From Geitlerinema sp. PCC 7407 (lineage in GTDB: Bacteria; Cyanobacteriota; Cyanobacteriia; PCC-7407), in contig NC_019703.1 in assembly GCF_000317045.1 (NCBI RefSeq), forward strand, positions 1,290,501 through 1,354,500: a DNA stretch of 64,000 bases. The letters run 5' to 3'. The notes under the pieces are model-generated. The model saw only the letters and a program-made list of their open reading frames with translations, ran no database searches and was not told the origin of the DNA. Below are positions 50,982 to 59,850 of the stretch, piece after piece. Numbering within the stretch: position 1 is the first letter of the stretch; each line of letters opens with the position of its first letter. Made by a program: the position numbers and the translations under genes.

Positions 50982-52901
50982 CTAGTTAGCCATCTCGGAG
51001 AGCTCAAGCCAGCGCTCTGTCCCGGCATCAATGGCTTGGGTCAGGGTCTCGATGCGCTCGTAGAGCTTCTGAACCTCGCTGACAGAGCCAGGGAGAGCGC
51101 TGTAAATCTGCTTTTCGAGGGCGGCTTTTTCGCTCTCCATGGCCGGAATTTCCTTTTCCAGACGCTGAAATTCCTCCCGCTCTCGGTTGGAGAACTTGCG
51201 GCGGTGGGAGCTACTGCGGGCGATCGCCCCGGCCTCTGGCTCAGACGCGGCTTGTTTAGCCGGGGCAGCCTGCTCCGCCGCCGCTAGCTCTGCCTGCTTG
51301 ATCTCCTGATACACCGAATAGTTGCCGGGATATTGGCGGACCTTCCCCCCTTCTTCTAGGGCAAAAATCGTTTCCACGGTGCGATCGAGGAAATAGCGAT
51401 CGTGGGACACCGTGATCACGCAGCCGCCAAAGTCTTCGAGGTACTCCTCGAGCACCCCCAGCGTCTGCACGTCTAGGTCGTTGGTCGGCTCATCCAAGAT
51501 CAGCACGTTGGGCGCTTCCATCAGCACCTTGAGCAAAAAGAGGCGGCGGCGCTCGCCCCCCGAGAGCTTGTGCAGGGGCAGATACTGCTGATTGGGCGGA
51601 AACAGGAAGCGCTCCAGCATCTGGGAGGCCGTGATGCGGGTGCCGTCGCCCGTCTGCACGTACTCCGCCACTTCCTTGAGATAGTCTAGGACCCGCTGCT
51701 CTGCGTTGGCTCCGGTCACCAGGTCCTCGGAGTGCTGGTCAAAGTAGCCAATATGGACCGTGGAGCCAATGTCCACGCTGCCGGCGTCCGGCTCAACTCG
51801 CCCCGTGATGATATTCATCAAGGTCGACTTGCCGGTGCCGTTGCTGCCGATGATGCCGATCCGGTCTTCGGGGCCGAAGGTGTGGGTAAAGTCGCGAATC
51901 AAGGTGCGATCGCCGTATCCCTTGGAAATACCCGTCAGCTCAATCACCTTCTTGCCCAGGCGGCGACTGGGGGCTGAGATCTCCACCCGCCCCAGGGCCT
52001 GCTTAAATTCCTGCTCCTGCAAAGCCTCGGCTCGGTCGATGCGCGCCTTTTGTTTGGTGCTTCGAGCCTTGGGACCGCGCTTGAGCCACTCGAGTTCGCG
52101 CCGCAGCAGATTGAGGTGCTTGCGCTGGCGACCCACCTCCACCGCTTCAGACTGGGTCTTTTGCTCGAGGTAGTAGGCGTAGTTGCCGCTGTAGCTCGTC
52201 AGGTCGCCGCGATCGATTTCCAGGATGCGATTCGTGACGCGATCGAGGAAATAGCGATCGTGGGTGATCAGCAGCAGCGCCCCCCGGTATCCCTTGAGAT
52301 AGTCCTGGAGCCACTCCACCGCCTCCGCATCCAAATGGTTGGTCGGCTCATCCATCAGCAGCGCATCGGGCTCAGCCAAAAGCGCGGCTGCTAGGGCAAT
52401 TCGCTTGCGATAGCCCCCCGATAGCGTCTGAATAGGCGCATCAAAATCTTCGATGCCAAGCTTCGTCAGAATAATCTTGGCCTGGGTTTCCAAATCCCAA
52501 GCACCAATGGCGTCCATTTGTTGAGTAATGACCGATAGGCGCGCCATGGACTGCGAATCATTGTGATGACCGTGGGCGAGGCGATTGGAGAGGTCTTCGT
52601 ACTCGCGAACCAGGGCCATTTTTTCACCGCTATCGGCAAAGATTTGCTCGAGAACGGTGTGATTTTCGTCGAGGTTTGGCTCTTGGGGAAGATAAGTGAT
52701 GCGAGCCCCAGGATCAACGTTCAACTGCCCGCCATCAATGGGTTCTAGCCCCGCTAGCATTTTGAGGAACGTGGATTTTCCAGAGCCGTTGGTCCCGATA
52801 ATGCCAACTTTATCCGCTGCGTCTAGGCTTAAGCTGGCGTCTTTGAGGATCTCTTTAATCCCGAAGTCTTTACGGACTGATTGCAGGGTAAGAATACTCA
52901 T
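50982..52901 (-). CDS. ABC-F family ATPase (Uup-type)
   Basis: A 639-residue protein with two ABC domains: Walker A GTNGSGKST and GSNGTGKST, signatures LSGGYRKR and LSGGERRR, Walker B LLMDEPTNHLDAEAVEW and LILDEPTNDLDVQ. The linker between the two domains and a C-terminal coiled coil (~560-635) fit the Uup subgroup, which acts at the ribosome and has no membrane domain. In cyanobacteria its function (translation or antibiotic tolerance) is untested. The start is ATG 52901. Confidence 0.93.
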   Translation of the reverse strand: MSILTLQSVRKDFGIKEILKDASLSLDAADKVGIIGTNGSGKSTFLKMLAGLEPIDGGQLNVDPGARITYLPQEPNLDENHTVLEQIFADSGEKMALVREYEDLSNRLAHGHHNDSQSMARLSVITQQMDAIGAWDLETQAKIILTKLGIEDFDAPIQTLSGGYRKRIALAAALLAEPDALLMDEPTNHLDAEAVEWLQDYLKGYRGALLLITHDRYFLDRVTNRILEIDRGDLTSYSGNYAYYLEQKTQSEAVEVGRQRKHLNLLRRELEWLKRGPKARSTKQKARIDRAEALQEQEFKQALGRVEISAPSRRLGKKVIELTGISKGYGDRTLIRDFTHTFGPEDRIGIIGSNGTGKSTLMNIITGRVEPDAGSVDIGSTVHIGYFDQHSEDLVTGANAEQRVLDYLKEVAEYVQTGDGTRITASQMLERFLFPPNQQYLPLHKLSGGERRRLFLLKVLMEAPNVLILDEPTNDLDVQTLGVLEEYLEDFGGCVITVSHDRYFLDRTVETIFALEEGGKVRQYPGNYSVYQEIKQAELAAAEQAAPAKQAASEPEAGAIARSSSHRRKFSNREREEFQRLEKEIPAMESEKAALEKQIYSALPGSVSEVQKLYERIETLTQAIDAGTERWLELSEMAN

Positions 52902-53657
52902 AGATCGGGAGGTTGGTGCAGGAGAAGAGGGCAGAGATAAATCAGAAAAGACGCAAAGAGTAGACTGTAAAATTATAATAAAAACTAATATTTCTGAGTC
53001 CTTTAAAGTGCCCCAAGCCGACTTATTTACCTGATTTTGGATTTAAAGTCTGGGTCTTTTGGTCAGTTTAAAAGTGAATATGAACCTCAGAGATAGAGAT
53101 TTTGAGCCAATTTTTAGATGATTTTATTAATCTTTTATTAAGTTCACGCTTATCGATCATGGCTCTAAATAGCGATCGCACTGGAGAGGCCGACAGACCC
53201 TGGCCTCGGGATTAGGGCTTTGGGTAAGCAATAGTGAGTTAGCCAATCAAGGCGCAAGTAGGCGACTCTATTCTACCAGAATCAGGCAATTTATTAAAAT
53301 TTGTAAATGAATACCGTGGATTTTTACTCTAAAGTATGTCAACAAATGTAAACTAATGTCTCAGAATTTTTATCAAATTGTTTCAGATAAGCCTGAAACC
53401 CTGATTTCAAGGGACATTTTCTGGTAAAAGTACCCATGAGCTACTGTTTGACTATCGCTGCTGGCCGTGAGCTTAGCGCTTGTTACTCAAGTCGCTTCAG
53501 TGCCATGCTCTCTGGGAGAGCGATCGCCTGCGCCCGCGACGCCGTGCGCTAAGGACGAGTTGCTCTGGGGAGTTTCCCCCCTGCCTGCCAGTCAATCGCC
53601 CCTAAAATCCCGACCTCAGAGACACGCAGAGAACACGCATTAAAGGAGCCTACCCGC
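52902..53657. other. Long AT-rich leader region of chlH
   Basis: About 755 bases between divergent genes, one of the longest gaps in the window, AT-rich until about 53400 and GC-richer with a HIP1 site after that. It holds the chlH promoter and a long potential leader; an AAAGGAG ribosome binding site precedes the ATG. No RNA gene or known riboswitch is recognised. Confidence 0.5.
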
Positions 53658-56600
53658 ATGTTCACACACGTCAAGCCCACCATTCGACACATAGCCCCCG
53701 ACGATCTCAACGGGCGGTCATTGCTGAAGGTGGTCTATGTCGTGCTAGAGCCGCAGTATCAAAGTTCGCTGTCCGCGGCAGTGCGCTCGATTAACCAAAA
53801 TAATCCCAATGTGGCCGTTGAGATCAGTGGCTACTTGATCGAAGAACTCCGTTCTCCTGAGAACTACGAGGAGTTCAAGCGGGATGTTTCAGAAGCCAAT
53901 ATTTTTATCGCGTCCTTGATTTTCCTCGAGGATTTGGCGGAGAAGGTGGTGGCGGCTGTTGAGCCCTACCGCGATCGCCTGGATGTGGCGGTGGTCTTCC
54001 CGTCGATGCCTCAGGTGATGCGTCTTAACAAGATGGGCAGCTTCTCGATGGCGCAGCTAGGCCAGTCGAAGAGCGCGATCGCCCAGTTTATGAAGAAGCG
54101 CAAGGAGCAGTCTGGCAGCAGCTTCCAAGATGCCATGCTCAAGCTTCTGAACACCTTGCCCAAGGTGCTGAAGTATCTACCCATCGATAAGGCCCAGGAC
54201 GCTCGCAACTTCATGCTGAGCTTCCAGTACTGGCTGGGCGGCTCCCAGGACAACCTGGAGAACTTCCTGCTGATGCTGGCGGATCGGTATGTCTTCAACC
54301 AAGAAGGTCAAGACCCCAACGTCCTCCAGTACCAGGAGCCGGTGACCTATCCGGATATGGGAATCTGGCACCCCCTGGCGCCTCAGATGTTTGAGGATGT
54401 CAAGGAGTACCTCAACTGGCACCAGTCCCGTCAGGACATCCCTGCCGATCTCAAAGATCCCTTGGCGCCTTCGGTGGGCCTGGTGCTCCAGCGCACGCAC
54501 CTGGTGACCGGCGATGATGCCCACTATGTGGCGATGGTCTCCGAGCTCGAAGCCATGGGCTCGCGGGTGATTCCGGTTTTTGCGGGCGGCCTGGACTTCT
54601 CCAAGCCGGTGGACGCCTATTTCTACGAGCCCATCAACAAGAGCACGCCGATCGTGGATGCGGTGGTGTCGCTGACGGGATTTGCCCTGGTGGGCGGTCC
54701 GGCTCGTCAGGACCACCCCAAGGCGATCGAGGCTCTCAAGCGTCTCAACCGACCCTACATGGTGGCGCTGCCTCTGGTCTTCCAGACGACCGAGGAGTGG
54801 GAAGAAAGCGAGCTGGGTCTGCACCCGATTCAGGTGGCGCTGCAAATCGCCCTGCCGGAGCTGGACGGCGCGATCGAGCCGATTATTTTGTCGGGCCGCG
54901 ACGGCGCGACAGGTAAGGCGATCGCCCTGCAAGACCGCGTGGAGGCGATCGCCCAGCGCGCGATGAAGTGGGCCAACCTGCGTCGCAAGCCCAAGCTTCA
55001 CAAGCGCGTTGCCATCACGGTCTTTAGCTTCCCGCCGGATAAGGGCAACGTGGGAACCGCTGCCTACCTCGACGTCTTCGGCTCCATCTACAAAGTGATG
55101 GAGGCCCTGCGCGACAACGGCTATGACGTCCAAGAGCTGCCAGAGAACGCTGAGAAGCTGATGCTGGAAGTGCTCCACGACGCCCGCGCCCAGTACAACA
55201 GCCCCGAGCTCAACGTCGCCTACAAGATGTCTGTGGAGGAGTACGAGCGCCTGACGCCCTACTCCGAGCGCCTGCACGAGTCCTGGGGTCCCCCGCCCGG
55301 ACACCTCAACACCGACGGCCAAAACCTGCTGGTTTACGGGAAGTCCTTCGGCAATGTCTTCATCGGCGTGCAGCCCACCTTCGGCTACGAGGGCGACCCG
55401 ATGCGCCTGCTGTTTTCCCGCTCCGCCAGCCCGCACCACGGCTTCGCGGCCTACTACACTTACCTGGAGCGCATCTGGCAAGCGGACGCTGTGCTGCACT
55501 TTGGCACCCACGGCTCGCTGGAGTTCATGCCCGGTAAGCAGATGGGGATGTCGGGCGAGTGCTACCCCGATAGCCTGATCGGCACCATCCCGAACCTCTA
55601 CTACTACGCGGCCAACAACCCCTCGGAGGCCACGATTGCTAAGCGCCGCAGCTACGCTGAGACCATCAGCTACCTGACGCCGCCGGCGGAGAACGCGGGT
55701 CTCTACAAGGGCCTCAAGGAGCTGAGCGAGCTCATCGGCTCCTATCAGACCCTCAAAGACTCGGGGCGCGGCGTGCAGATCGTAGACACGATCATGGACA
55801 AGGCCCGCATCTGCAACCTGGATAAAGATGTGGCCCTGCCCGAGTGCAACGCGGCAGAGCTGAGCCAGGAAGAGCGCGATCGCATCGTGGGCAAGATCTA
55901 CATCAAGCTGATGGAAATCGAGTCCCGCCTGCTGCCCTGCGGACTGCACGTGGTGGGCAAGCCCCCGACCGCTGAAGAGGCGATCGCCACCCTGGTGAAC
56001 ATCGCCGGTCTCGATCGCGAAGAGGAAGGCATCAAGAGCCTCCAGCGCCTGATCGCCGAGAGCATCAACCGCGACATTGACGAGATCTACGCCAACAGCG
56101 ATCGCGGCGTGCTCACCGATGTCAACATCCTCAACAACATCAACCAAGCCATCCGCGGCGCTGTCGCCGCCATGGTGCGCGCCCAAGTGGACGAAGAGGG
56201 CCGCGTTTCTCGCACCTCTATGTTGGGGAACCTGTTTAGCGGCTTTTCCAACAAGCGCGAACCCTGGCTCGACGCCCTCTACAACTTGGGCTACAACCGC
56301 ATCGACACCGATGCCCTCAAGCCCCTGTTTGAGTACCTCCAGTTCTGCCTCAAGCAGGTGGTGGCAGACAACGAGCTGGGCGCGCTGCTGACTGCCCTCG
56401 ACGGTCAGTACATCCTGCCCGGCCCGGGCGGCGACCCCATCCGCAACCCCGATGTGCTGCCCACCGGCAAAAACATCCACGCCCTCGATCCGCAGTCCAT
56501 TCCGACGGCGGCAGCGGTTCAGTCAGCCAAGATCGTGGTCGATCGCCTGCTGGCTCGTCAGGCAGCCGAAAACGGCGGCAACTATCCCGAGACGATCGCC

Positions 56601-57653
56601 TGCGTGCTGTGGGGCACCGACAACATCAAGACCTACGGCGAGTCCCTGGCCCAAATCCTCTGGATGGTTGGCGTCAAGCCCCAGCCCGACTCCCTGGGCC
56701 GCATCAACAAGCTGGAGCTGATTCCCCTAGAGGAGCTGGGTCGTCCCCGCATTGACGTGGTGGTCAACTGCTCTGGCGTGTTCCGCGACCTGTTCATCAA
56801 CCAGATGGCCCTCCTCGACCGCGCGGTCAAGATGGCAGCTGAGGCTGATGAACCCGTGGAGATGAACTTTGTGCGCAAGCACGCGCTTCAGCAGGCCGAA
56901 GAACTGGGCATCAATGTCCGCCAAGCGGCAACCCGCGTCTTCTCCAACGCGTCGGGCTCCTACTCCAGCAACATCAACCTGGCGGTGGAAAACGGCACCT
57001 GGGAGAGCGAAGAGGAACTGCAAAACATGTACCTCTCGCGCAAGGGCTTCGCCTTCTCGTCGGATAACCCCGGCGTGATGGAGCAAAACGAAGATCTCTT
57101 CCGGTCCTCGCTCAAGACGGCTGAGGTGACGTTCCAAAACCTCGACTCGTCGGAGATTTCCTTGACCGACGTGTCCCACTACTACGACTCCGATCCCACC
57201 AAGATCGTGGCTCGGCTGCGGGATGACGGCAAAATGCCGGCTTCCTACATGGCGGACACGACGACGGCCAATGCCCAGATTCGGACGCTGTCGGAGACGG
57301 TGCGCCTGGACGCTCGGACCAAGCTGCTCAACCCGAAGTGGTACGAGGGCATGCTCAGCCACGGCTACGAAGGGGTGCGGGAGCTGTCGAAGCGTCTCGT
57401 GAACACCATGGGCTGGTCGGCAACGGCGGGCGCGGTGGATAACTGGGTCTATGAGGACACCAACACCACCTTCTTCAAGGATGAAGAGATGTGCAAGCGC
57501 TTGCTGGACCTCAACCCCAACTCTTTCCGCAAGATGGTGACGACGCTCCTGGAAGCAAATGGTCGCGGCTACTGGGAAACCAGTGACGAAAACCTCGATC
57601 GCCTCCGCGAGCTCTACCAAGAAGTGGAAGACCGCATTGAGGGTATCGACTAA
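53658..57653 (+). CDS. chlH: Magnesium chelatase subunit H
   Basis: A 1331-residue catalytic subunit of Mg-chelatase, the first committed enzyme of chlorophyll synthesis; it binds protoporphyrin IX and works with ChlI and ChlD (Gun4 as helper). Family motifs include [31 protein letters not shown] and [17 protein letters not shown]. Full length and unbroken. The reading frame opposite it gives long shadow ORFs only. It starts at ATG 53658. The Dam-like methylase, FdC2-like ferredoxin and psb genes in the window underline a photosynthetic theme, but none is adjacent. Confidence 0.99.
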   Translation: MFTHVKPTIRHIAPDDLNGRSLLKVVYVVLEPQYQSSLSAAVRSINQNNPNVAVEISGYLIEELRSPENYEEFKRDVSEANIFIASLIFLEDLAEKVVAAVEPYRDRLDVAVVFPSMPQVMRLNKMGSFSMAQLGQSKSAIAQFMKKRKEQSGSSFQDAMLKLLNTLPKVLKYLPIDKAQDARNFMLSFQYWLGGSQDNLENFLLMLADRYVFNQEGQDPNVLQYQEPVTYPDMGIWHPLAPQMFEDVKEYLNWHQSRQDIPADLKDPLAPSVGLVLQRTHLVTGDDAHYVAMVSELEAMGSRVIPVFAGGLDFSKPVDAYFYEPINKSTPIVDAVVSLTGFALVGGPARQDHPKAIEALKRLNRPYMVALPLVFQTTEEWEESELGLHPIQVALQIALPELDGAIEPIILSGRDGATGKAIALQDRVEAIAQRAMKWANLRRKPKLHKRVAITVFSFPPDKGNVGTAAYLDVFGSIYKVMEALRDNGYDVQELPENAEKLMLEVLHDARAQYNSPELNVAYKMSVEEYERLTPYSERLHESWGPPPGHLNTDGQNLLVYGKSFGNVFIGVQPTFGYEGDPMRLLFSRSASPHHGFAAYYTYLERIWQADAVLHFGTHGSLEFMPGKQMGMSGECYPDSLIGTIPNLYYYAANNPSEATIAKRRSYAETISYLTPPAENAGLYKGLKELSELIGSYQTLKDSGRGVQIVDTIMDKARICNLDKDVALPECNAAELSQEERDRIVGKIYIKLMEIESRLLPCGLHVVGKPPTAEEAIATLVNIAGLDREEEGIKSLQRLIAESINRDIDEIYANSDRGVLTDVNILNNINQAIRGAVAAMVRAQVDEEGRVSRTSMLGNLFSGFSNKREPWLDALYNLGYNRIDTDALKPLFEYLQFCLKQVVADNELGALLTALDGQYILPGPGGDPIRNPDVLPTGKNIHALDPQSIPTAAAVQSAKIVVDRLLARQAAENGGNYPETIACVLWGTDNIKTYGESLAQILWMVGVKPQPDSLGRINKLELIPLEELGRPRIDVVVNCSGVFRDLFINQMALLDRAVKMAAEADEPVEMNFVRKHALQQAEELGINVRQAATRVFSNASGSYSSNINLAVENGTWESEEELQNMYLSRKGFAFSSDNPGVMEQNEDLFRSSLKTAEVTFQNLDSSEISLTDVSHYYDSDPTKIVARLRDDGKMPASYMADTTTANAQIRTLSETVRLDARTKLLNPKWYEGMLSHGYEGVRELSKRLVNTMGWSATAGAVDNWVYEDTNTTFFKDEEMCKRLLDLNPNSFRKMVTTLLEANGRGYWETSDENLDRLRELYQEVEDRIEGID

Positions 57654-57663
57654 ATCAGCCTGA

Positions 57664-57697
57664 GCCAGAGAGAGGGGCGATCGCCCCTCTCTCTGGC
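57664..57697 (+). terminator. Perfect 34-base palindromic terminator centred on HIP1
   Basis: A 17-bp perfect inverted repeat with GGGGCGATCGCCCC at its centre and GCCAGAGAGA/TCTCTCTGGC arms. It begins ten bases after the chlH stop codon; a weak T-run (CCTCTTTG) follows. It could also end the convergent SH3 gene. Confidence 0.78.
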
Positions 57698-57795
57698 CTC
57701 TTTGATTGCCTAAGTCTGGTTTAAGTCTGGTCTAAATAGTGCTCTGAAACCGGGTGTGTCACTGTGGTGCGCGCCCGGTTTTTGTTGTTTTGGGC

Positions 57796-58404
57796 TTATT
57801 GGAGTCGCAGCAGATCGCCCCGCACCCAGCCTACAGAGCCAGAGTTGGGGAAGCGGACTTTGTACCAGATGTAGCCTTCGCGATCGCTCGTTTGCTCGAT
57901 GATCCTGACGCGATCGCCGACCAGGCCGTAGCCCAGACTGCGGGCGCGGATGTTGGGGTTGGCGCGCAGCGTGATTTGGGCGTTGGGGTCTGCGGCCCGT
58001 AAGGTTCCCCAGTCCGAGCTGGGCTGGTTGCCATACCAGAAGCGAGTCACCGGCTCTCGCGAAAACAGGGTGCCATCCTCGAGCACGATCAGGTCTTGGG
58101 AGTCGATGATGTAGGTGTAGTTGCCGTTGGTGATCTGGTAGCCCCGCTTGATTGGATAAGCGGTCTGGGTCAGCATATCGCCGGTACTCTTGTTGACGCC
58201 AACGTAGCGAAAACCATCCGGTTCGCGGCAGATATAAATCCAGAAATTGCGCGTTTCGTAGGTGGCGGTGGGTTCACTGACCCCGCAAAACGCCTCGCTA
58301 TTTTGGGCCAGAGCCGGTTGCGAAAAGGGAAAGTTGGCGATTCCGCTGCTGACACTGAGGGAGGTGGCACTCAAAAGGGCGATCGCGACGATTTTGAATT
58401 TCAT
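57796..58404 (-). CDS. Secreted SH3-domain protein
   Basis: A 202-residue exported protein. The signal peptide is MKFKIVAIALLSATSLS and the cleavage is near AQNS. The middle is a beta-rich region of unknown type with a cysteine pair (C in FCGVSEP and YICREPDG). The C-terminal ~65 residues form an SH3b domain (ITLRANPNIRARSLGYGLVG, then VRFPNSGSVGWVRGDLL). Bacterial SH3b domains often bind cell wall. Start ATG 58404 gives the best signal peptide; a longer ATG start (58443) would put it inside. Confidence 0.82.
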   Translation of the reverse strand: MKFKIVAIALLSATSLSVSSGIANFPFSQPALAQNSEAFCGVSEPTATYETRNFWIYICREPDGFRYVGVNKSTGDMLTQTAYPIKRGYQITNGNYTYIIDSQDLIVLEDGTLFSREPVTRFWYGNQPSSDWGTLRAADPNAQITLRANPNIRARSLGYGLVGDRVRIIEQTSDREGYIWYKVRFPNSGSVGWVRGDLLRLQ

Positions 58405-58923
58405 AGAACAGGTGAGGTTGCAAGCATGTGGCAATAGATTCACTGGAGCAGCGTGCTTTTCCTTTCAACCTAAGGGTTTTTGCCAAAAATTCATAATTTT
58501 GGGTACCGAAAGTCTGCGATCGCCGGTCACAAAGCTTGAAGACTTTCTCAGAATGGCGAATCGTGCATTAGGATGCTGCCTGGGTTTTCTTCTGCCTGTT
58601 TTCCGGCGCTAAAAACACAAAAAAATCACGCAGAATCCACGAGTTTTTATTAATTGTTGTTTTAAATCTGTGAAATTACGGAGACGATTGCTTAGAATCA
58701 AAAGCAAATGTCAGTGGTTCAGACGAAGGCGATCGCTAAAGCTAGGCGCGAGATAAAAAATCGCTGAAAAATAGCGAATTTTAATTATCTGCGCCAACTG
58801 GCAGCATCGACTGGTGCACGCTCGAACCTAAATTTGGGACTGATTTGATTGTCGGCTGATCCTAAAGCTCAAGCTAGCCAATGCTTGCTGATCTCTACCG
58901 CTTCATTCTTTGAGGAGATCGTT
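58405..58923. other. AT-rich intergenic region
   Basis: About 520 bases between divergent genes, AT-rich with one HIP1 site. No RNA gene, promoter consensus or coding frame is convincing besides the short gene that follows. Confidence 0.45.
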
Positions 58924-59040
58924 ATGGACCATCTGTCAAAATCGCCTGAAAAGCCTGATGAGAGCAGGGCTGACCTTTTGATTTTCGCCCTTCTGGCTTT
59001 TTGTATCTTGACGGCTGTGATTCTGATTGGAATCTTCTAA
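58924..59040 (+). CDS. Very small single-span membrane protein
   Basis: A 38-residue protein starting MDHLSKSPEKPDESRADLL with one hydrophobic segment (IFALLAFCILTAVILIGIF). A GAGGAG ribosome binding site lies six bases before the ATG at 58924, which favours a real gene; upstream in-frame codons add no structure. It resembles the small Hli-type or accessory single-span proteins in size, but lacks a chlorophyll-binding motif. I recognise no family. Confidence 0.6.
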   Translation: MDHLSKSPEKPDESRADLLIFALLAFCILTAVILIGIF

Positions 59041-59372
59041 AGCCCTAGCGTCTGACAGCGGCGATCGCCGCCCCCCAAAATCTTAAAGCAATTTAGGGCC
59101 TCCTTGATGTTCTTTAGATCGTGCTTGAAGGCTTCAAGGAGCGAGTTTCTGCACGTTATTAAAATGGCCTGCTAAGCCATTAGCTGAAATAGGCAATTTT
59201 CGTAAGCAGAAAGTGCAGAAATTCTAATAAGCGTTGGTGTGAGTGCTGGTGTGAGTCTTGAGCTCTAAAACCTTTTTGTTGAGAAAGAGTTAAAAGCGTT
59301 TTAAAACTGCTTTCCTAGGAGGGATTTTGGGGGCGATCGCCGAATTTATTGCTCTTTTACTGGATCTAAATC
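59041..59372. other. AT-rich intergenic region before the pentapeptide gene
   Basis: About 330 bases. A HIP1-centred GCGGCGATCGCCGC palindrome (about 59060-59074) lies just after the small gene but lacks a T-tract. Nothing else is recognised. Confidence 0.4.
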
Positions 59373-59843
59373 ATGAAAAAACTTCAAATTTTGCAAGCTT
59401 ACGCCAGCGGCCAGCGCGATTTTCAGCAGGCGGCCCTTCACCAGGCTGATTTAGAAGAAGTCAATCTCCAGCAGGCCAACCTCAGCAGCGCTGATCTCAG
59501 CAGCGCCGACCTGAGCCATGCCAACTTGTCTGGGGCCAACCTGAGCCGAGCCAACCTCAGCAACGCCGACCTCACCAACGCTGACCTGCGCAGCGCCGAC
59601 CTGAGCGAAGTCAACCTGATTGGGGCCAACCTGAGCGGCGCAAAACTCGGACGCGCGAATTTATTTCAGGCGGACCTGCGCAGCGCCATCTTGACCGATG
59701 CTGACTTCACCGGGGCGAATCTCGAAGACGTCGATCTCAGTGGAGCAGATCTGAGCGGCACGAATCTCCGGACTGCCGAGCTCAGCAAAGCCGCCTCCTC
59801 CCACGGCGTTTCGAGGCGCTGGGTTTCCTGGTCCGGCCACTAG
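59373..59843 (+). CDS. Pentapeptide-repeat protein
   Basis: A 156-residue protein built mainly from A(D/N)LxX pentapeptide repeats (about 37-142), for example ADLSSADLSHANLSGANLSR. These fold as a right-handed quadrilateral beta helix. The N-terminus (MKKLQILQAYASGQRDFQQA) and the Ser/Arg-rich tail are outside the helix. Function is unknown; pentapeptide proteins are common in cyanobacteria. It is convergent with the GGDEF-EAL gene, seven bases apart. Confidence 0.88.
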   Translation: MKKLQILQAYASGQRDFQQAALHQADLEEVNLQQANLSSADLSSADLSHANLSGANLSRANLSNADLTNADLRSADLSEVNLIGANLSGAKLGRANLFQADLRSAILTDADFTGANLEDVDLSGADLSGTNLRTAELSKAASSHGVSRRWVSWSGH

Positions 59844-59850
59844 GCCCTTC

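Noticed and set aside
54177-56480. Long minus-strand open frame opposite chlH
   Set aside because: It is the antisense of a highly conserved gene and its predicted protein is rich in Val/Gly/His/Gln with no domain; GC-rich codon use opens such frames.
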